Below, one piece after another: positions 51,413-60,777 of a stretch of DNA of 64,000 nucleotides. The DNA lies in assembly GCF_036173125.1 (NCBI RefSeq), contig NZ_CP108054.1:9245501-9309500 (forward strand), read 5' to 3'. The first letter of the stretch is position 1. Each line of letters begins with the position of its first letter. The notes beneath the pieces are model-generated. The model had not been told where the DNA came from, did not search any database, and saw only the letters and a program-made list of their open reading frames with translations. Origin of the DNA: Streptomyces sp. NBC_00286 (lineage in GTDB: Bacteria > Actinomycetota > Actinomycetes > Streptomycetales > Streptomycetaceae). A program made the position numbers and the translations under genes.

Positions 51413-52864
51413 TCACCCAGCCACAGAGGCGCTGTTGGGGACGCCGTCCCGCAACCGGGCGCCCTGGCGCAGCAGTTCGCGCTGGACGAGGGAATGCGGC
51501 AACTCCCGCGGGCTGCGCCCGAGGCGGGAGGCCAGCGCCGCGCAGACGCCCGCCGCCTGGCCGGTGGCCATCGCGATGGGCATGACCCGGTACGAGGAGT
51601 GCGCCACATGCGTACCGGAGATGCAGCGGCCCGCCACCAGCAGCCGGTCGATGTCCTGGGGCAGCAGGCAGCGCAGCGGAATGTCGTAGAAGAGGCCCGT
51701 GGGCACCCGCTTGAGGAGCGTGCCGGTGCCCTCCGGGTTGTGGATGTCGATCGGGTAGGCGCCATGCGCGACGGCGTCCGGGAAGGCGCGGGCCTCGAGG
51801 ATGTCGTTGCCGGTCAGCTGGTAGTCGCCGACGATGCGGCGGGTCTCCCGTACCCCGATGTGGCTGCCGCTCTGCGCCACGTACGCGTGCTCGAAGCCTG
51901 GCACGTGGGTGCGCAGGAAGTGGTCGATCTGCGCCAGCTGGCGGCGGGCGGTGTACTCGGCGCGGCTGAGCTCCCAGACGCTGGTGCCGAGCGCCGCGGT
52001 GACACGGGTGCTGTTGACGCTGACCTCGCGGGGGTGCGGGGTGCCGAAGAACAGCACGTCCTCGCGCGGCAGTTGGAGCTCGCCCTCCTCCGTGGCCTCC
52101 CGGACCAGGTCCCACAGGCCGTGCACGCCGCGCCACTGGTCGGGGTGGGCCCGTACGTACTCGGCGAACCGCGGTCGCAGGAAGTCCACGACGCGGAACA
52201 TCAGCGTCATCGGCTGCACCAGTCCGTCCTCGGGGCGGCCGATCTCGTACGGGGCTCCGCAGGCCGCCGCGACATCGCCGTCACCCGTGCCGTCGACGAC
52301 CACGCCCGCGTCGATCACCACGGGACCCGACTTGGTCTCGAAGACCACACGCCAGCCGTCGTCGAGCGGCAGCGCGGTGGAGGCGAAGGAGTGGAACAGC
52401 ATCCGTACGCCAGCCTCGTCGAGCATTTCGAGGAGGACCAGCTTGAAGACCTCGGGGTCGAAGGGCACGGTGTAGCCGGTCTCCACGGTGGGCGGTACGC
52501 AGCCGCCGCTCGCGGTCAGGCGCTCGAGGAGCCGCCACAGGACGCCGGCGACCACCGGCTCGCCCTCGCCGTGGTCGGTGGGCAGCAGCCGGGTGGCGTC
52601 GCCGTTCTCGGTGAACACGGCCTGCTTGTGCTCGTTGTGGAACGACATCAGGGGCATGACGAGCGCCACGGTGGCGTTGCCGCCGAGGAACGCGTACCGC
52701 TCGACGAGCACGACCTCGGCCCCCGCGTCCGCCGCGGCGAGCGCGGCGCCGCAGCCGGCGGGGCCGCCGCCGACCACCAGGACGTCGGTGCGGCCCGCGT
52801 ACTCGGCGTCCCGCGGCGGCAGCGTGACGGTACGGAACTCGTCGGGCGGCTCCAGGATCGGCAT
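51413..52864 (-). CDS. FAD-dependent oxidoreductase (FAD_oxidored family)
   Basis: A flavoprotein of 483 residues. The dinucleotide-binding motif is VLVVGGGPAGCGAALAAADA (residues about 28-47), followed by VVLVERYAFLGGNATVALVM, and a later VVVDGTGDGDVAAACGAPYE segment. The C-terminal FAD motif is LLVAGRCISGTHVAHSSYRV followed by GQAAGVCAALA. This family is found near polysaccharide-degradation genes and its reactions are mostly unknown. It is 244 bases upstream of the beta-helix gene on the same strand and 37 bases downstream of the pyruvyltransferase-like gene. No truncation is seen. Confidence 0.85.
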   Translation of the reverse strand: MPILEPPDEFRTVTLPPRDAEYAGRTDVLVVGGGPAGCGAALAAADAGAEVVLVERYAFLGGNATVALVMPLMSFHNEHKQAVFTENGDATRLLPTDHGEGEPVVAGVLWRLLERLTASGGCVPPTVETGYTVPFDPEVFKLVLLEMLDEAGVRMLFHSFASTALPLDDGWRVVFETKSGPVVIDAGVVVDGTGDGDVAAACGAPYEIGRPEDGLVQPMTLMFRVVDFLRPRFAEYVRAHPDQWRGVHGLWDLVREATEEGELQLPREDVLFFGTPHPREVSVNSTRVTAALGTSVWELSRAEYTARRQLAQIDHFLRTHVPGFEHAYVAQSGSHIGVRETRRIVGDYQLTGNDILEARAFPDAVAHGAYPIDIHNPEGTGTLLKRVPTGLFYDIPLRCLLPQDIDRLLVAGRCISGTHVAHSSYRVMPIAMATGQAAGVCAALASRLGRSPRELPHSLVQRELLRQGARLRDGVPNSASVAG

Positions 52865-52901
52865 CGCTTGCTCCTTTCCTCCCTCCCCCTCTTCGGCCTC
52901 G

Positions 52902-54104
52902 TCAGGCGCCCGTACTCAGGTCCTCCATGTCGGAGCCGGTGGGCAAGCCGCCGTCGATCTGGTCCAGGAGGGCCCCGCAGCGGGTGCAGGTCTCCTGGGC
53001 GAGCCCGCACAGCTCCCGGACCCGCGACTGCATCTCCTCGCGCCGCTGCGGATACTCGTCCCAGAGCCGGTCCACCTCCGCCAGCAGCAGCCCGGCCTGC
53101 TCCCGTGCCACCCCGACCAGGGCAGGAGCGCCCACCCGGCGCGCGAAGTCGAAGACCTTGCCCGAGTAGGGGAGCGGCAGCACCGGCAGCCCGGAGAGGG
53201 CCGCGAAGATCAGGAAGTGCAGGCGCATGCCGACGGCCAGATCGAGGTGGCGCATGAAGCCGAGGACCTGCCCGGGGCTGTAGGTGCCGTTCATGATCCG
53301 GCCCTGGTCCGGTGCGGACATGTGCGAGAGCACGGCATGGGCGTGGCGCACGTCGTGGCGTTCCATCGGCATGAACACCACATGTGCGTCCAGGCGGTGG
53401 ACCAGGAAGTCGGCCACGTCGGCGAGCAGTGCGTGATAGCCGCCCTCGTCCAGCTTCTCGGCCGCCCGGCCCGGTTCCCGTACCGACATCCCGACCAGGC
53501 GTTTCCCGGCCGGAATGCCCTCGTGCGTCATCATCCGGCCGGTGAACGGCTCCGCGGACAGCAGCAGCGCCGGGTCGGCGGTGACCGTGAGCTCGCGCTC
53601 CACTCCGACCTCGTCGAGGACCAGGCCGGACTCCTCGTCCCGTACGACCACGTCGTCCATCTCGGGCAGTACGGTGCGCACCGCCTCCCGGTCGTCGGGC
53701 TCCCGCAGCGGGCCCGCGCCGACGGCGTAGGCGAAGGTGCGCACCCCGTGGTCCTGTGCCGCACGGACCAGCCGCAGATACCGGCGCGCCTCTCCGTCGT
53801 AGAGGATTCCGCCGCCGCCCAGCACCAGCAGGTCCAGGCAGGACAGCGCGTCCAGCAGCTGCCGCTGGGTCACGCCCTCCCAGTCCACGACCTCGTCGGC
53901 CCCGCGGTGATGGCTCCGGGTGTGCTCGGCGTTGCGGCTGAAGACGACGATCCGGGCGTGCGGGCGATGGGCCCTGAGGCAGCCCAGTACGCAGGCCAGG
54001 ATGGACTCGTCGCCGATGTTGAAGCCGCCGTACGAACCGAGGACGCCGATCCGCGGGGCCGACGTACGGGAGGACGCGGGCAGGCGCTGGGCAGCGTGGG
54101 TCAT
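52902..54104 (-). CDS. Polysaccharide pyruvyl transferase-like protein
   Basis: A 400-residue protein of the PS_pyruv_trans family (CsaB-like), which transfers pyruvate from phosphoenolpyruvate to sugars of cell-wall polymers. Family features: IGVLGSYGGFNIGDESILAC at the start, the LVLGGGGILYD motif, ADPALLLSAEPFTGRM, and LDLAVGMRLHFLIFAALSGL, the conserved substrate region of the C-terminal lobe. A late CTRCGALLDQ cysteine pair is not typical and may be incidental. The ATG at 54104 has GGGAG nine bases upstream. It is followed closely by the FAD oxidoreductase gene, with which it may form an operon. Acceptor sugar unknown. Confidence 0.83.
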   Translation of the reverse strand: MTHAAQRLPASSRTSAPRIGVLGSYGGFNIGDESILACVLGCLRAHRPHARIVVFSRNAEHTRSHHRGADEVVDWEGVTQRQLLDALSCLDLLVLGGGGILYDGEARRYLRLVRAAQDHGVRTFAYAVGAGPLREPDDREAVRTVLPEMDDVVVRDEESGLVLDEVGVERELTVTADPALLLSAEPFTGRMMTHEGIPAGKRLVGMSVREPGRAAEKLDEGGYHALLADVADFLVHRLDAHVVFMPMERHDVRHAHAVLSHMSAPDQGRIMNGTYSPGQVLGFMRHLDLAVGMRLHFLIFAALSGLPVLPLPYSGKVFDFARRVGAPALVGVAREQAGLLLAEVDRLWDEYPQRREEMQSRVRELCGLAQETCTRCGALLDQIDGGLPTGSDMEDLSTGA

Positions 54105-54209
54105 CCATGCGCTCCCGTCGCGTCGGAGTCGGCCGATACGGGCTCGGGTTGCCCGGCCCGGCCGGTGACAAACACCCCGGAAACGAACCGGCATGGCTGA
54201 GCGCCCCGG

Positions 54210-55121
54210 TCACCTGCCGTGTGGGGGCGGCGTCGGTGCGGCCTCGCCCCAGCGGTCGTACTCCCACAGCTGGTCGACCACTTCGAAGCCGGCCTCGTGG
54301 AAGAGGCGGGGGGCGGTGCCGGTGGTGCCGGTCGCCCGCCAGGTCGTGCCGACGGCGGCTACGACATGCGTGGCGCCCTCCTCGGTGAGCAAGGCCAGCG
54401 CCTGGTCGAGCAGCTTGCCGGCCAGGCCACGGTGGCGGTACTCCGGCGCCGTCTCGATCCAGTACACGGTCGCCGTGCGGTCGCGTGCCGTGCTCACCAC
54501 GATCTCGGCGATCGGCTCGGCCGCCTTGTGCAGGACCAGCCGATGCCCCGGCGGATATTCGCAGGGGTACACATCGGCCACGAGCTTGGTCGGATGACCG
54601 GGGCCGAGCCGGCGGAGCAGATAGTGGCCCCTCAGCCGACCGTTGAAGCCCAGGCCGACCAGTACGTCATGCGTCGCCGCGCGGTGCCCGCGGGGCAGGC
54701 CGCCGGGGCCCAGGGTGCCCGGCGAGGCGGCGGTGAACGCCTCGATGCGCGGGCATTCGCCGAGCGCGTTCAGGGCGTGGGCGACCAGGCCGTGCAGGGC
54801 GTGGATGTCTTCGTGGGCGTGCAGGAGATGGATCAGCCCGGAGCGCAGGTCCTGCCAGGACAGAAACGCGATGGCACCCTGGGGCCGGTCCTCGGCGTCG
54901 GCGAGCACGCTGAGGCGCGCCCGGGCCGGTGCCTGCCAGCCCGCTGCGGACGGGCAGCCCCGCAGCGCGGCGTCCGGCAGCTCCGGCGCGCAGCGCGGCT
55001 GCCCGGGCAGCCGGTCGGCGTCGATCAACTCCCGTACGGCCGACTCGTCCCCGGCCTGGTACGGGCGCACCCGCCATCCGCGCCGACCAGGCGCGGCGGT
55101 GATGTCACCGTCCTTGCGCAT
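54210..55121 (-). CDS. GNAT family acetyltransferase
   Basis: A predicted acetyl-CoA-dependent N-acetyltransferase of 303 residues with two GNAT-like halves. The N-terminal half (WRVRPYQAGDESAVRELIDA) is degenerate; the C-terminal half holds the acetyl-CoA pocket in APEYRHRGLAGKLLDQALAL (R/Q-x-x-G-x-G/A pattern) followed by GATHVVAAVGTT and HEAGFEVVDQLWEYDRW. Tandem GNAT proteins of this kind are frequent in Streptomyces; substrates are unknown. The ATG at 55121 is chosen since the frame upstream is not family-like. Confidence 0.82.
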   Translation of the reverse strand: MRKDGDITAAPGRRGWRVRPYQAGDESAVRELIDADRLPGQPRCAPELPDAALRGCPSAAGWQAPARARLSVLADAEDRPQGAIAFLSWQDLRSGLIHLLHAHEDIHALHGLVAHALNALGECPRIEAFTAASPGTLGPGGLPRGHRAATHDVLVGLGFNGRLRGHYLLRRLGPGHPTKLVADVYPCEYPPGHRLVLHKAAEPIAEIVVSTARDRTATVYWIETAPEYRHRGLAGKLLDQALALLTEEGATHVVAAVGTTWRATGTTGTAPRLFHEAGFEVVDQLWEYDRWGEAAPTPPPHGR

Positions 55122-55236
55122 GGTGTGTCGTCTTCTTCCGGCATCGCTTCCGGCCTCCGCTGGGTGTACTCCAGCCTCTCGTAGGCTGCCCGCCCTGTCG
55201 CGGGCGGCGGGTTTCAGAGCTTCGAACAGGCGGCTC

Positions 55237-55986
55237 TCAGCCGGCCAACGGGAGCTCCATGGCCTCGGTGAGCACCTCACGGACCTCGTGGATGACCATC
55301 CCGTGCACGGGCAGCATCAGATGCCCGACGCCGTCCACGAGCACGTTGCGCACCCGCAGGTCGGGGTGGTCGATACGGCCCCGGCTGCTGGGGATGATCG
55401 CTTCGTCCAGGTTGCTGTAGAAGGCGACGAACTGGCTGCGGCAGCCCGCACACGGCTCCGTAAGCTCGGCCAGCAGCGAACTGCCCGGGCGCAGCTGGCG
55501 CAGCACGGGGTGCGGGGGAGCCCACAGCGCCATCGCCGTACCGCTGTGGGGGGTGGCCAGTGTGATCACCAACGGCACCTGCACGTCCCCGCCCAGCCGC
55601 TGCACGTAGTAGCGTGCGATCAGTCCGCCCATGCTGTGTCCGACCAGGCACACGGGCCGGTCGCCGTACTGCTTCCGGACCCGTTCGACCTGCTCGCCCA
55701 GCATGCGGGCGGCGACCCGGATATCCGGATTGAGCACGCTGTACGTCGCCGTGACGAACGGCCCGGCGCCGCAGCCGCGCAGGCCATTCTGCAGCTTCGA
55801 GAAGATCGACGGACGGTCGGCGAGCCCGTGCACGAACACCACGGGCATGGCCGACGCTCCGAGCTCGCCCTCACTGGCACCGTCGTCCGGCAGCAGCCGG
55901 CGGTCGACGGCGCCGAGCAGCCCGGCGAACTGCCGCACACCCCACAGAGCGAGATCCAGGGGCAGGCCCGCAAGCCGCACGGTCAT
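55237..55986 (-). CDS. Lipase/esterase-like alpha/beta hydrolase
   Basis: A small serine hydrolase of 249 residues. Its oxyanion region is VVFVHGLADRPSIF, the nucleophile elbow is LVGHSMGG (GxSxG) and the late histidine is in DGVGHLMLPVHG; the acid may be the aspartate of FYSNLDEAI. This matches the triacylglycerol lipase/PGAP1-like group. No signal peptide is evident with the ATG at 55986; an upstream ATG at 56076 would add 30 residues with a hydrophobic stretch (FPVPWLVTLRGVTL), which might anchor it. Substrate unknown. Confidence 0.82.
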   Translation of the reverse strand: MTVRLAGLPLDLALWGVRQFAGLLGAVDRRLLPDDGASEGELGASAMPVVFVHGLADRPSIFSKLQNGLRGCGAGPFVTATYSVLNPDIRVAARMLGEQVERVRKQYGDRPVCLVGHSMGGLIARYYVQRLGGDVQVPLVITLATPHSGTAMALWAPPHPVLRQLRPGSSLLAELTEPCAGCRSQFVAFYSNLDEAIIPSSRGRIDHPDLRVRNVLVDGVGHLMLPVHGMVIHEVREVLTEAMELPLAG

Positions 55987-56246
55987 CCACCCCGTCTCCA
56001 GAGTGACTCCTCGTAGGGTCACCAACCATGGAACGGGAAATCGCGGTCCCCTCAGTGAAATGCTCGTGGTACTCATCTCCGAGACGACACCGACCGGCGG
56101 CCCGTAACCCCGATTTTCCGGGGTTTTCCCAGGCGGCCGACTCTGTTCCTTCAACCTCTCAAGTACCCGGATGCCGTGTCTCAAACGTGCGGGGCACGGC
56201 GGGTGACCATGGAGCGGAGCCGTGTTGCCGGTGGCAGAGCGAAATT

Positions 56247-57932
56247 CTATGCCTCGTGCCGGTCGCTGTCCTGCTGGGCGAATTCGGGGTGATGCAGGTC
56301 GAGGGCCGGGGAGTGCGAACGGATCCGGGGCAGCGCCACGAAGTTGTGCCGCGGCGCCGGACACGAGGTGGCCCACTCCAGTGACCGGCCGTACCCCCAG
56401 GGATCGTCCTCGGTCACGCGCCGCCCGTAGCGCGCGGTCCGCCACACGTTGTAGAGGAAGGGCAGCGTGGACACGCCGAGCAGGAACGCGCCGGCCGAGG
56501 ACAGCGTGTTGAGGAGGGTGAAGCCGTCCGCGGGCAGATAGTCGGCGTACCGGCGGGGCATGCCCTGCTGGCCGAGCCAGTGCTGCACCAGGAAGGTGAG
56601 CTGGAAGCCGATGAACAGCAGCCAGAAATGGATCTTCCCGAGGCGTTCGTCGAGCATTTTCCCGGTGAATTTCGGCCACCAGAAATGGAAGCCCGCGAAC
56701 ATCGCGAACACGACGGTGCCGAACAGGACGTAATGCAGATGCGCCACGATGAAGTACGAGTCCGTGAGATGGAAGTCCAGCGGCGGCGAGGCGATGAGTA
56801 CGCCGCTCAGCCCGCCGAGCAGGAACGACACCAGGAAGCCCAGGGCCCACAGCATGGGTGTCTCGAAGGACAGCGATCCCTTGATCATGGTGCCGGTCCA
56901 GGCGAAGAATTTTATGCCGGTCGGTACGGCGATGAGGAAGGACATCAGCGAGAAGAAAGGCAGGAGTACGGCGCCGGTGGCGAACATATGGTGCGCCCAC
57001 ACCACCGACGACAGCATGGTGATGGCGACGGTCGCCCCGATGAGCGACATATATCCGAAGATGGGTTTACGGCTGAACACCGGAATGATCTCGCTGATGA
57101 TGCCGAAGAACGGCAAGGCCACGATATAGACCTCGGGATGGCCGAAGAACCAGAAAAGGTGCTGCCACAGAATGGCGCCGCCATTGGCCGCGTCGAAAAT
57201 GTGCGAACCGAATTTTCGGTCCGCCTCGAGTGCGAGCAGTGCCGCGGTCAGCACCGGGAAGGCGGGCAATACCAGAATCGATGTGAAGAGAATGTTCCAG
57301 GTGAAGATGGGCATCCGGAACATCGTCATGCCGGGCGCCCGCAGGCACAGTATGGTGGTGATGAAGTTGACCGCGCCGAGCGTGGTGGACACACCTGTGA
57401 CCACCAGCCCCATGGTCCACAGATCACCTCCGGATCCGGGCGAGCGCACGGCGCTGTTGAGCGGTGCGTAGGCGAACCAGCCGAACGAAGCCGCACCACC
57501 CGGCACCAGAAAGCCGGAGACCACCATCAGCCCGCCGAACAGATACATCCAGTACGACAGGGCGTTGAGGCGAGGGAAGGCCACGTCCGGTGCCCCGATC
57601 TGCAACGGCATCAAGGCGTTCGCGAAGCCCGCGAACATCGGCGTCGCGAACAGCAGCATCATGATGGTGCCGTGAATGGTGAACAGCTGGTTGTACTCGT
57701 GCTCGTTCACCAACTGCAGCCCGGGCCGGGCGAGTTCGGCCCGCATCAGCAGCGCAAGGACGCCGGCCAGCAGGAAGAACCCGAACGCGGTGACCATATA
57801 GAGATTGCCGATCACCTTGTGATCGGTGGTGGTCGCCCAGCGGTACAGGGCACGCCCCAGCCGCAGGCCCGGTGACTGAGGCGCTGCTGACGACGGATCG
57901 AGCCGAGCGGTCTTCCTCGTGGACATGCCCAT
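56247..57932 (-). CDS. ctaD: Cytochrome c oxidase subunit I (aa3 type)
   Basis: The catalytic subunit of a heme-copper terminal oxidase, 561 residues, 12 transmembrane helices. The heme a ligand lies in [12 protein letters not shown]; the CuB histidine and cross-linked tyrosine in [15 protein letters not shown]; the CuB pair in WAHHMF; the last heme ligands in [11 protein letters not shown]. All are intact. The D- and K-channel regions look normal. It is an accessory copy: no subunit II (ctaC) or III (ctaE) gene is nearby. It is divergent from the hemerythrin gene. Start at 57932, or two codons later at a second ATG. Confidence 0.92.
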   Translation of the reverse strand: MGMSTRKTARLDPSSAAPQSPGLRLGRALYRWATTTDHKVIGNLYMVTAFGFFLLAGVLALLMRAELARPGLQLVNEHEYNQLFTIHGTIMMLLFATPMFAGFANALMPLQIGAPDVAFPRLNALSYWMYLFGGLMVVSGFLVPGGAASFGWFAYAPLNSAVRSPGSGGDLWTMGLVVTGVSTTLGAVNFITTILCLRAPGMTMFRMPIFTWNILFTSILVLPAFPVLTAALLALEADRKFGSHIFDAANGGAILWQHLFWFFGHPEVYIVALPFFGIISEIIPVFSRKPIFGYMSLIGATVAITMLSSVVWAHHMFATGAVLLPFFSLMSFLIAVPTGIKFFAWTGTMIKGSLSFETPMLWALGFLVSFLLGGLSGVLIASPPLDFHLTDSYFIVAHLHYVLFGTVVFAMFAGFHFWWPKFTGKMLDERLGKIHFWLLFIGFQLTFLVQHWLGQQGMPRRYADYLPADGFTLLNTLSSAGAFLLGVSTLPFLYNVWRTARYGRRVTEDDPWGYGRSLEWATSCPAPRHNFVALPRIRSHSPALDLHHPEFAQQDSDRHEA

Positions 57933-57982
57933 GAGCCCGGGCAGTACCCCCGCGAGCGGGGCACAAACAAAGGGTGACGACC

Positions 57983-58546
57983 ATGGCAGGTGAGACGGAC
58001 GCCATCAGGGAACTGGCCGATGACCATCGGCACGTGGAAGACATATTCCGCCAGATCGAGGCGCTTCCCGAGGCCGATCACATATGCAAGATCTATACGG
58101 ACCGGGCCACCATCGAGCTCGTACGGCATTTTGTCGCCGAAGAGGAATTCGTCTATCCGGTCCTGAGCGATCGGATTGTCGACGGCGCCGATCTCGCGAA
58201 AAAGGGAATGGAAGACCATGGCCGCCTGGAACAGTTGATGAGAAATCTGGAGGACACCGAAGCGGGCACCGTCACCTTCGCCCAGCTCGTCGACCAGTTG
58301 CTGATCGAGGTCCGCCGGCAGACCCGGGAAGAGGAGGATCTGCTCTTCCCGCGCCTGAAGGACGCCCTGCCGGCGCCGACGCTCACCGATCTCGGCAGCC
58401 GTATCCGCCGGGTGAAGTCCGTCGTTCCGACGCGCCCCTACCCGGCCGTCCCCGGCGTCCCGCCGACGAGCAAGCTGCTGTTTCCCGGGCCCGGACTGGT
58501 CGACCGGGTACGGGCCGTACTGTCGGGCTGGAGCCACGCGTTCTGA
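57983..58546 (+). CDS. Hemerythrin HHE domain protein
   Basis: A 187-residue cytoplasmic protein with a four-helix di-iron hemerythrin domain: [10 protein letters not shown] (helix 1), [16 protein letters not shown] (helix 2), [14 protein letters not shown] (helix 3) and [14 protein letters not shown] (helix 4). The histidine and glutamate ligands follow the HHE pattern. The last ~50 residues are a basic, proline-rich tail. The ATG at 57983 has an AAAGG site upstream. It sits between divergent ctaD and downstream ctaF, so a role in oxygen or nitric-oxide sensing beside this accessory oxidase is plausible but inferred. Confidence 0.85.
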   Translation: MAGETDAIRELADDHRHVEDIFRQIEALPEADHICKIYTDRATIELVRHFVAEEEFVYPVLSDRIVDGADLAKKGMEDHGRLEQLMRNLEDTEAGTVTFAQLVDQLLIEVRRQTREEEDLLFPRLKDALPAPTLTDLGSRIRRVKSVVPTRPYPAVPGVPPTSKLLFPGPGLVDRVRAVLSGWSHAF

Positions 58547-58580
58547 TGACGACTGCCCTTCTGATGAGGACCGCCTTCTG

Positions 58581-59042
58581 ATGAGGACCGAAGCACGTCT
58601 GTTCACCGGGGTGGCGGTCTTCTTCGCCGTCACCGCCGCCGGATACGGCTGGTTCTCCGTGGAGCCCGCCGGCACGGCCGCCCTGAGCATCGCCTTCCTG
58701 ATGGCGGCACTCGTGGCGTTCTTCCTGCGTGTCCAGTACCGCAGGCGCGGCCGCCGGGCCCAGGACCGGGGCGACGCCGAGGTGGTGGAGACTGCCGGGC
58801 CCCTGGAGTTCCTCCCGCCGCACAGCCCCTGGCCCATCACCACGGCCCTGGGATCGGTCATCGTCGCCCTCGGCGTGGTCTACGGGCTGTGGCTGGTCCT
58901 GCTCGGCCTCGGCGTGCTCGCGCACGGGGTGTTCGGGATGGTTTTCCAGTACGCCGGACGCCCCGGCCCCGGACCAGGGGCCGGTCAGGGCTCCAACTCG
59001 CCCTTGCGGGAAGGCGGTTCGCCCCCGACCCGGTCTCGGTAG
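58581..59042 (+). CDS. ctaF: Cytochrome c oxidase subunit IV (actinobacterial)
   Basis: A membrane protein of 153 residues with the four-helix pattern of the actinobacterial aa3 oxidase subunit IV: LFTGVAVFFAVTAAGYGWFS, then AALSIAFLMAALVAFFLRVQ, and PHSPWPITTALGSVIVALGV with VYGLWLVLLGLGVLAHGVFG. It starts 34 bases after the hemerythrin gene and is probably co-transcribed. Its last 58 bases overlap the end of the convergent qcrB gene, which is unusual. Structural subunit, not catalytic. Confidence 0.82.
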   Translation: MRTEARLFTGVAVFFAVTAAGYGWFSVEPAGTAALSIAFLMAALVAFFLRVQYRRRGRRAQDRGDAEVVETAGPLEFLPPHSPWPITTALGSVIVALGVVYGLWLVLLGLGVLAHGVFGMVFQYAGRPGPGPGAGQGSNSPLREGGSPPTRSR

Positions 59043-60511
59043 TACCACGAGCTCAGTGAGGCCCGCAGCCGGCGCAGCCGCGGTACGCCGCCGTCGTGCT
59101 CCGGCGGCGGCAGGGGCCGCGGCAGCTCGCGCGTGCGCAGGACGTACTGCCGCTCGGCGTCCAGCGGTGCGTGGCTCTCCTCGTAGCCGCCCTCCACCGA
59201 CTGCCGCACCTCGCCGGTCTCCTCACCCTCCGCGAGCCTCTTCAGCTCCGCCTCCCGCAGCGCCAGACAGACCCGCTTGGTCACCATGAACGCGAGCGGC
59301 GGCAGCACCACGAGGGCGATCCGGAACACCCACGTCAGCGTGTTGAGCGAGATCTTGAAGGTGTGCGCGATGACGTCGTTGCCGCCCGCCGCGAGCAGTA
59401 CGCCGTAGAAGACGATCGCGGCGACACCGAGCCCCGTACGGACGGGCTTGTCCCGCGGCCGGTCGCACAGATGGTGCTCCCGGTCGTCCCCGGTGATCCA
59501 CTTCTCGAAGAACGGATACGCGTACAGCACCGCGAAGAGGGCCATCGGGAGGACCACCGCGGGCAGCAGCACGTTCCACATCACCGTGTGCCCGGCGACC
59601 GCCGTCTCCCACGGTGGCACAAGTCTCAGCGAGCCCTCGAGGAAACCCACGTACCAGTCGGGCTGCGAGCCGGTCGACACATGGTCCGTGCGGTACGGCC
59701 CGTACACCCAGACCGGATTGATCTGCGCCACGCCCGCCAGCACCGTCAGTACGCCGAAGACGCTGAAGAACAGGCCGCTCGAACTCGCCACGAACTGCGG
59801 GAACATGGGCTTGCCCACAGCATTGCGGTTGGTCCGGCCGCGCCCCGCCCAGTGCGTGTGCTTCAGGTAGAAGACCAAGATCAGATGCAGGCTGACCAGT
59901 GCGAGCAGAAGGCCCGGCAGCAGCAGGATGTGCAGCGAGTACAGCCGCGGAATCATGTCCTCGCCCGGGAACTCCGCCCCGAACGCGAACATGCTCAGAT
60001 ACGTCCCCACCACCGGGATCGACAGCATGATGCCCTGCGCGATCCGCAGCCCCGTGCCGGACAGCAGATCGTCCGGCAGCGAGTAGCCCGCGAAGCCCTC
60101 GGCGAGTGCCAGCAGGAACAGCGTCACGCCGATCATCCAGTTCACCTCGCGCGGCTTGCGGAACGCGCCGGTGAAGAAGACCCGCAGCAGATGCACGCCG
60201 ATCGCCGCGAGGAACACCAGAGCCGCCCAGTGGTGCAGCTGCCGGATGAGGAGTCCGCCGCGTACGTCGAAGCTGATACGCAGGGTCGACTCGTATGCCT
60301 CCGACATGCGCACACCGTCGAGCGGCCGGTACGAGCCCTCGTACACGACCTCGTTCATCGACGGCTGGAAGAACAGCGTCAGCCAGACCCCGGTCAGCAG
60401 GAGAACGACGAAGCTGTACAGCGCGAGCTCGCCCAGCAGGAACGACCAGTGGTCGGGAAACGCCTTGCGCAGCAGCCCGCCGCCCTCGGACACCGGCAGC
60501 CGCGCGTCCAA
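58985..60511 (-). CDS. qcrB: Cytochrome bc1 complex cytochrome b subunit
   Basis: The quinol-oxidising membrane subunit of complex III, 508 residues in the frame given. Heme-ligand histidines lie in RQLHHWAALVFLAAIGVHLL and YSLHILLLPG followed by ALVSLHLILVFYLKHTHW. The start FPDHWSFLLGELALYSF is family-typical. The gene is unusual upstream: no ATG or GTG exists in frame; only the TTG at 60511 remains, although GGAGGAAGG lies about 40 bases before it, and the frame reads family-like residues (LARLRRGAERTTD) up to a stop. So the true start may be a CTG or the gene may be slightly damaged. No Rieske (qcrA) or cytochrome c (qcrC) gene is adjacent. Confidence 0.88.
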   Translation of the reverse strand: MDARLPVSEGGGLLRKAFPDHWSFLLGELALYSFVVLLLTGVWLTLFFQPSMNEVVYEGSYRPLDGVRMSEAYESTLRISFDVRGGLLIRQLHHWAALVFLAAIGVHLLRVFFTGAFRKPREVNWMIGVTLFLLALAEGFAGYSLPDDLLSGTGLRIAQGIMLSIPVVGTYLSMFAFGAEFPGEDMIPRLYSLHILLLPGLLLALVSLHLILVFYLKHTHWAGRGRTNRNAVGKPMFPQFVASSSGLFFSVFGVLTVLAGVAQINPVWVYGPYRTDHVSTGSQPDWYVGFLEGSLRLVPPWETAVAGHTVMWNVLLPAVVLPMALFAVLYAYPFFEKWITGDDREHHLCDRPRDKPVRTGLGVAAIVFYGVLLAAGGNDVIAHTFKISLNTLTWVFRIALVVLPPLAFMVTKRVCLALREAELKRLAEGEETGEVRQSVEGGYEESHAPLDAERQYVLRTRELPRPLPPPEHDGGVPRLRRLRASLSSWYYRDRVGGEPPSRKGELEP

Positions 60512-60777
60512 CGCGTCGGTGGTCCGCTCCGCGCCCCTCCGCAGCCGCGCGAGCCTTCCTCCTGGTGAACATCAGCACCGGGTGCCCTGCCGCCGTCCGC
60601 AGAAACGAGCCGCTTCGGGTACCCGTGAGTGCGAGGCTCACCCCCTGCGTCGCGGCCTCGGCGGCGCTACGGCCCGGAACTCCGCGTCCCGCCCGCTCAT
60701 GACTTTTCGGCCGGGGCGAGACGGGAACTCGCCCGCCTGACCGGATTCAACCCCACCGCAATGGTCAGGAGGCCGAC

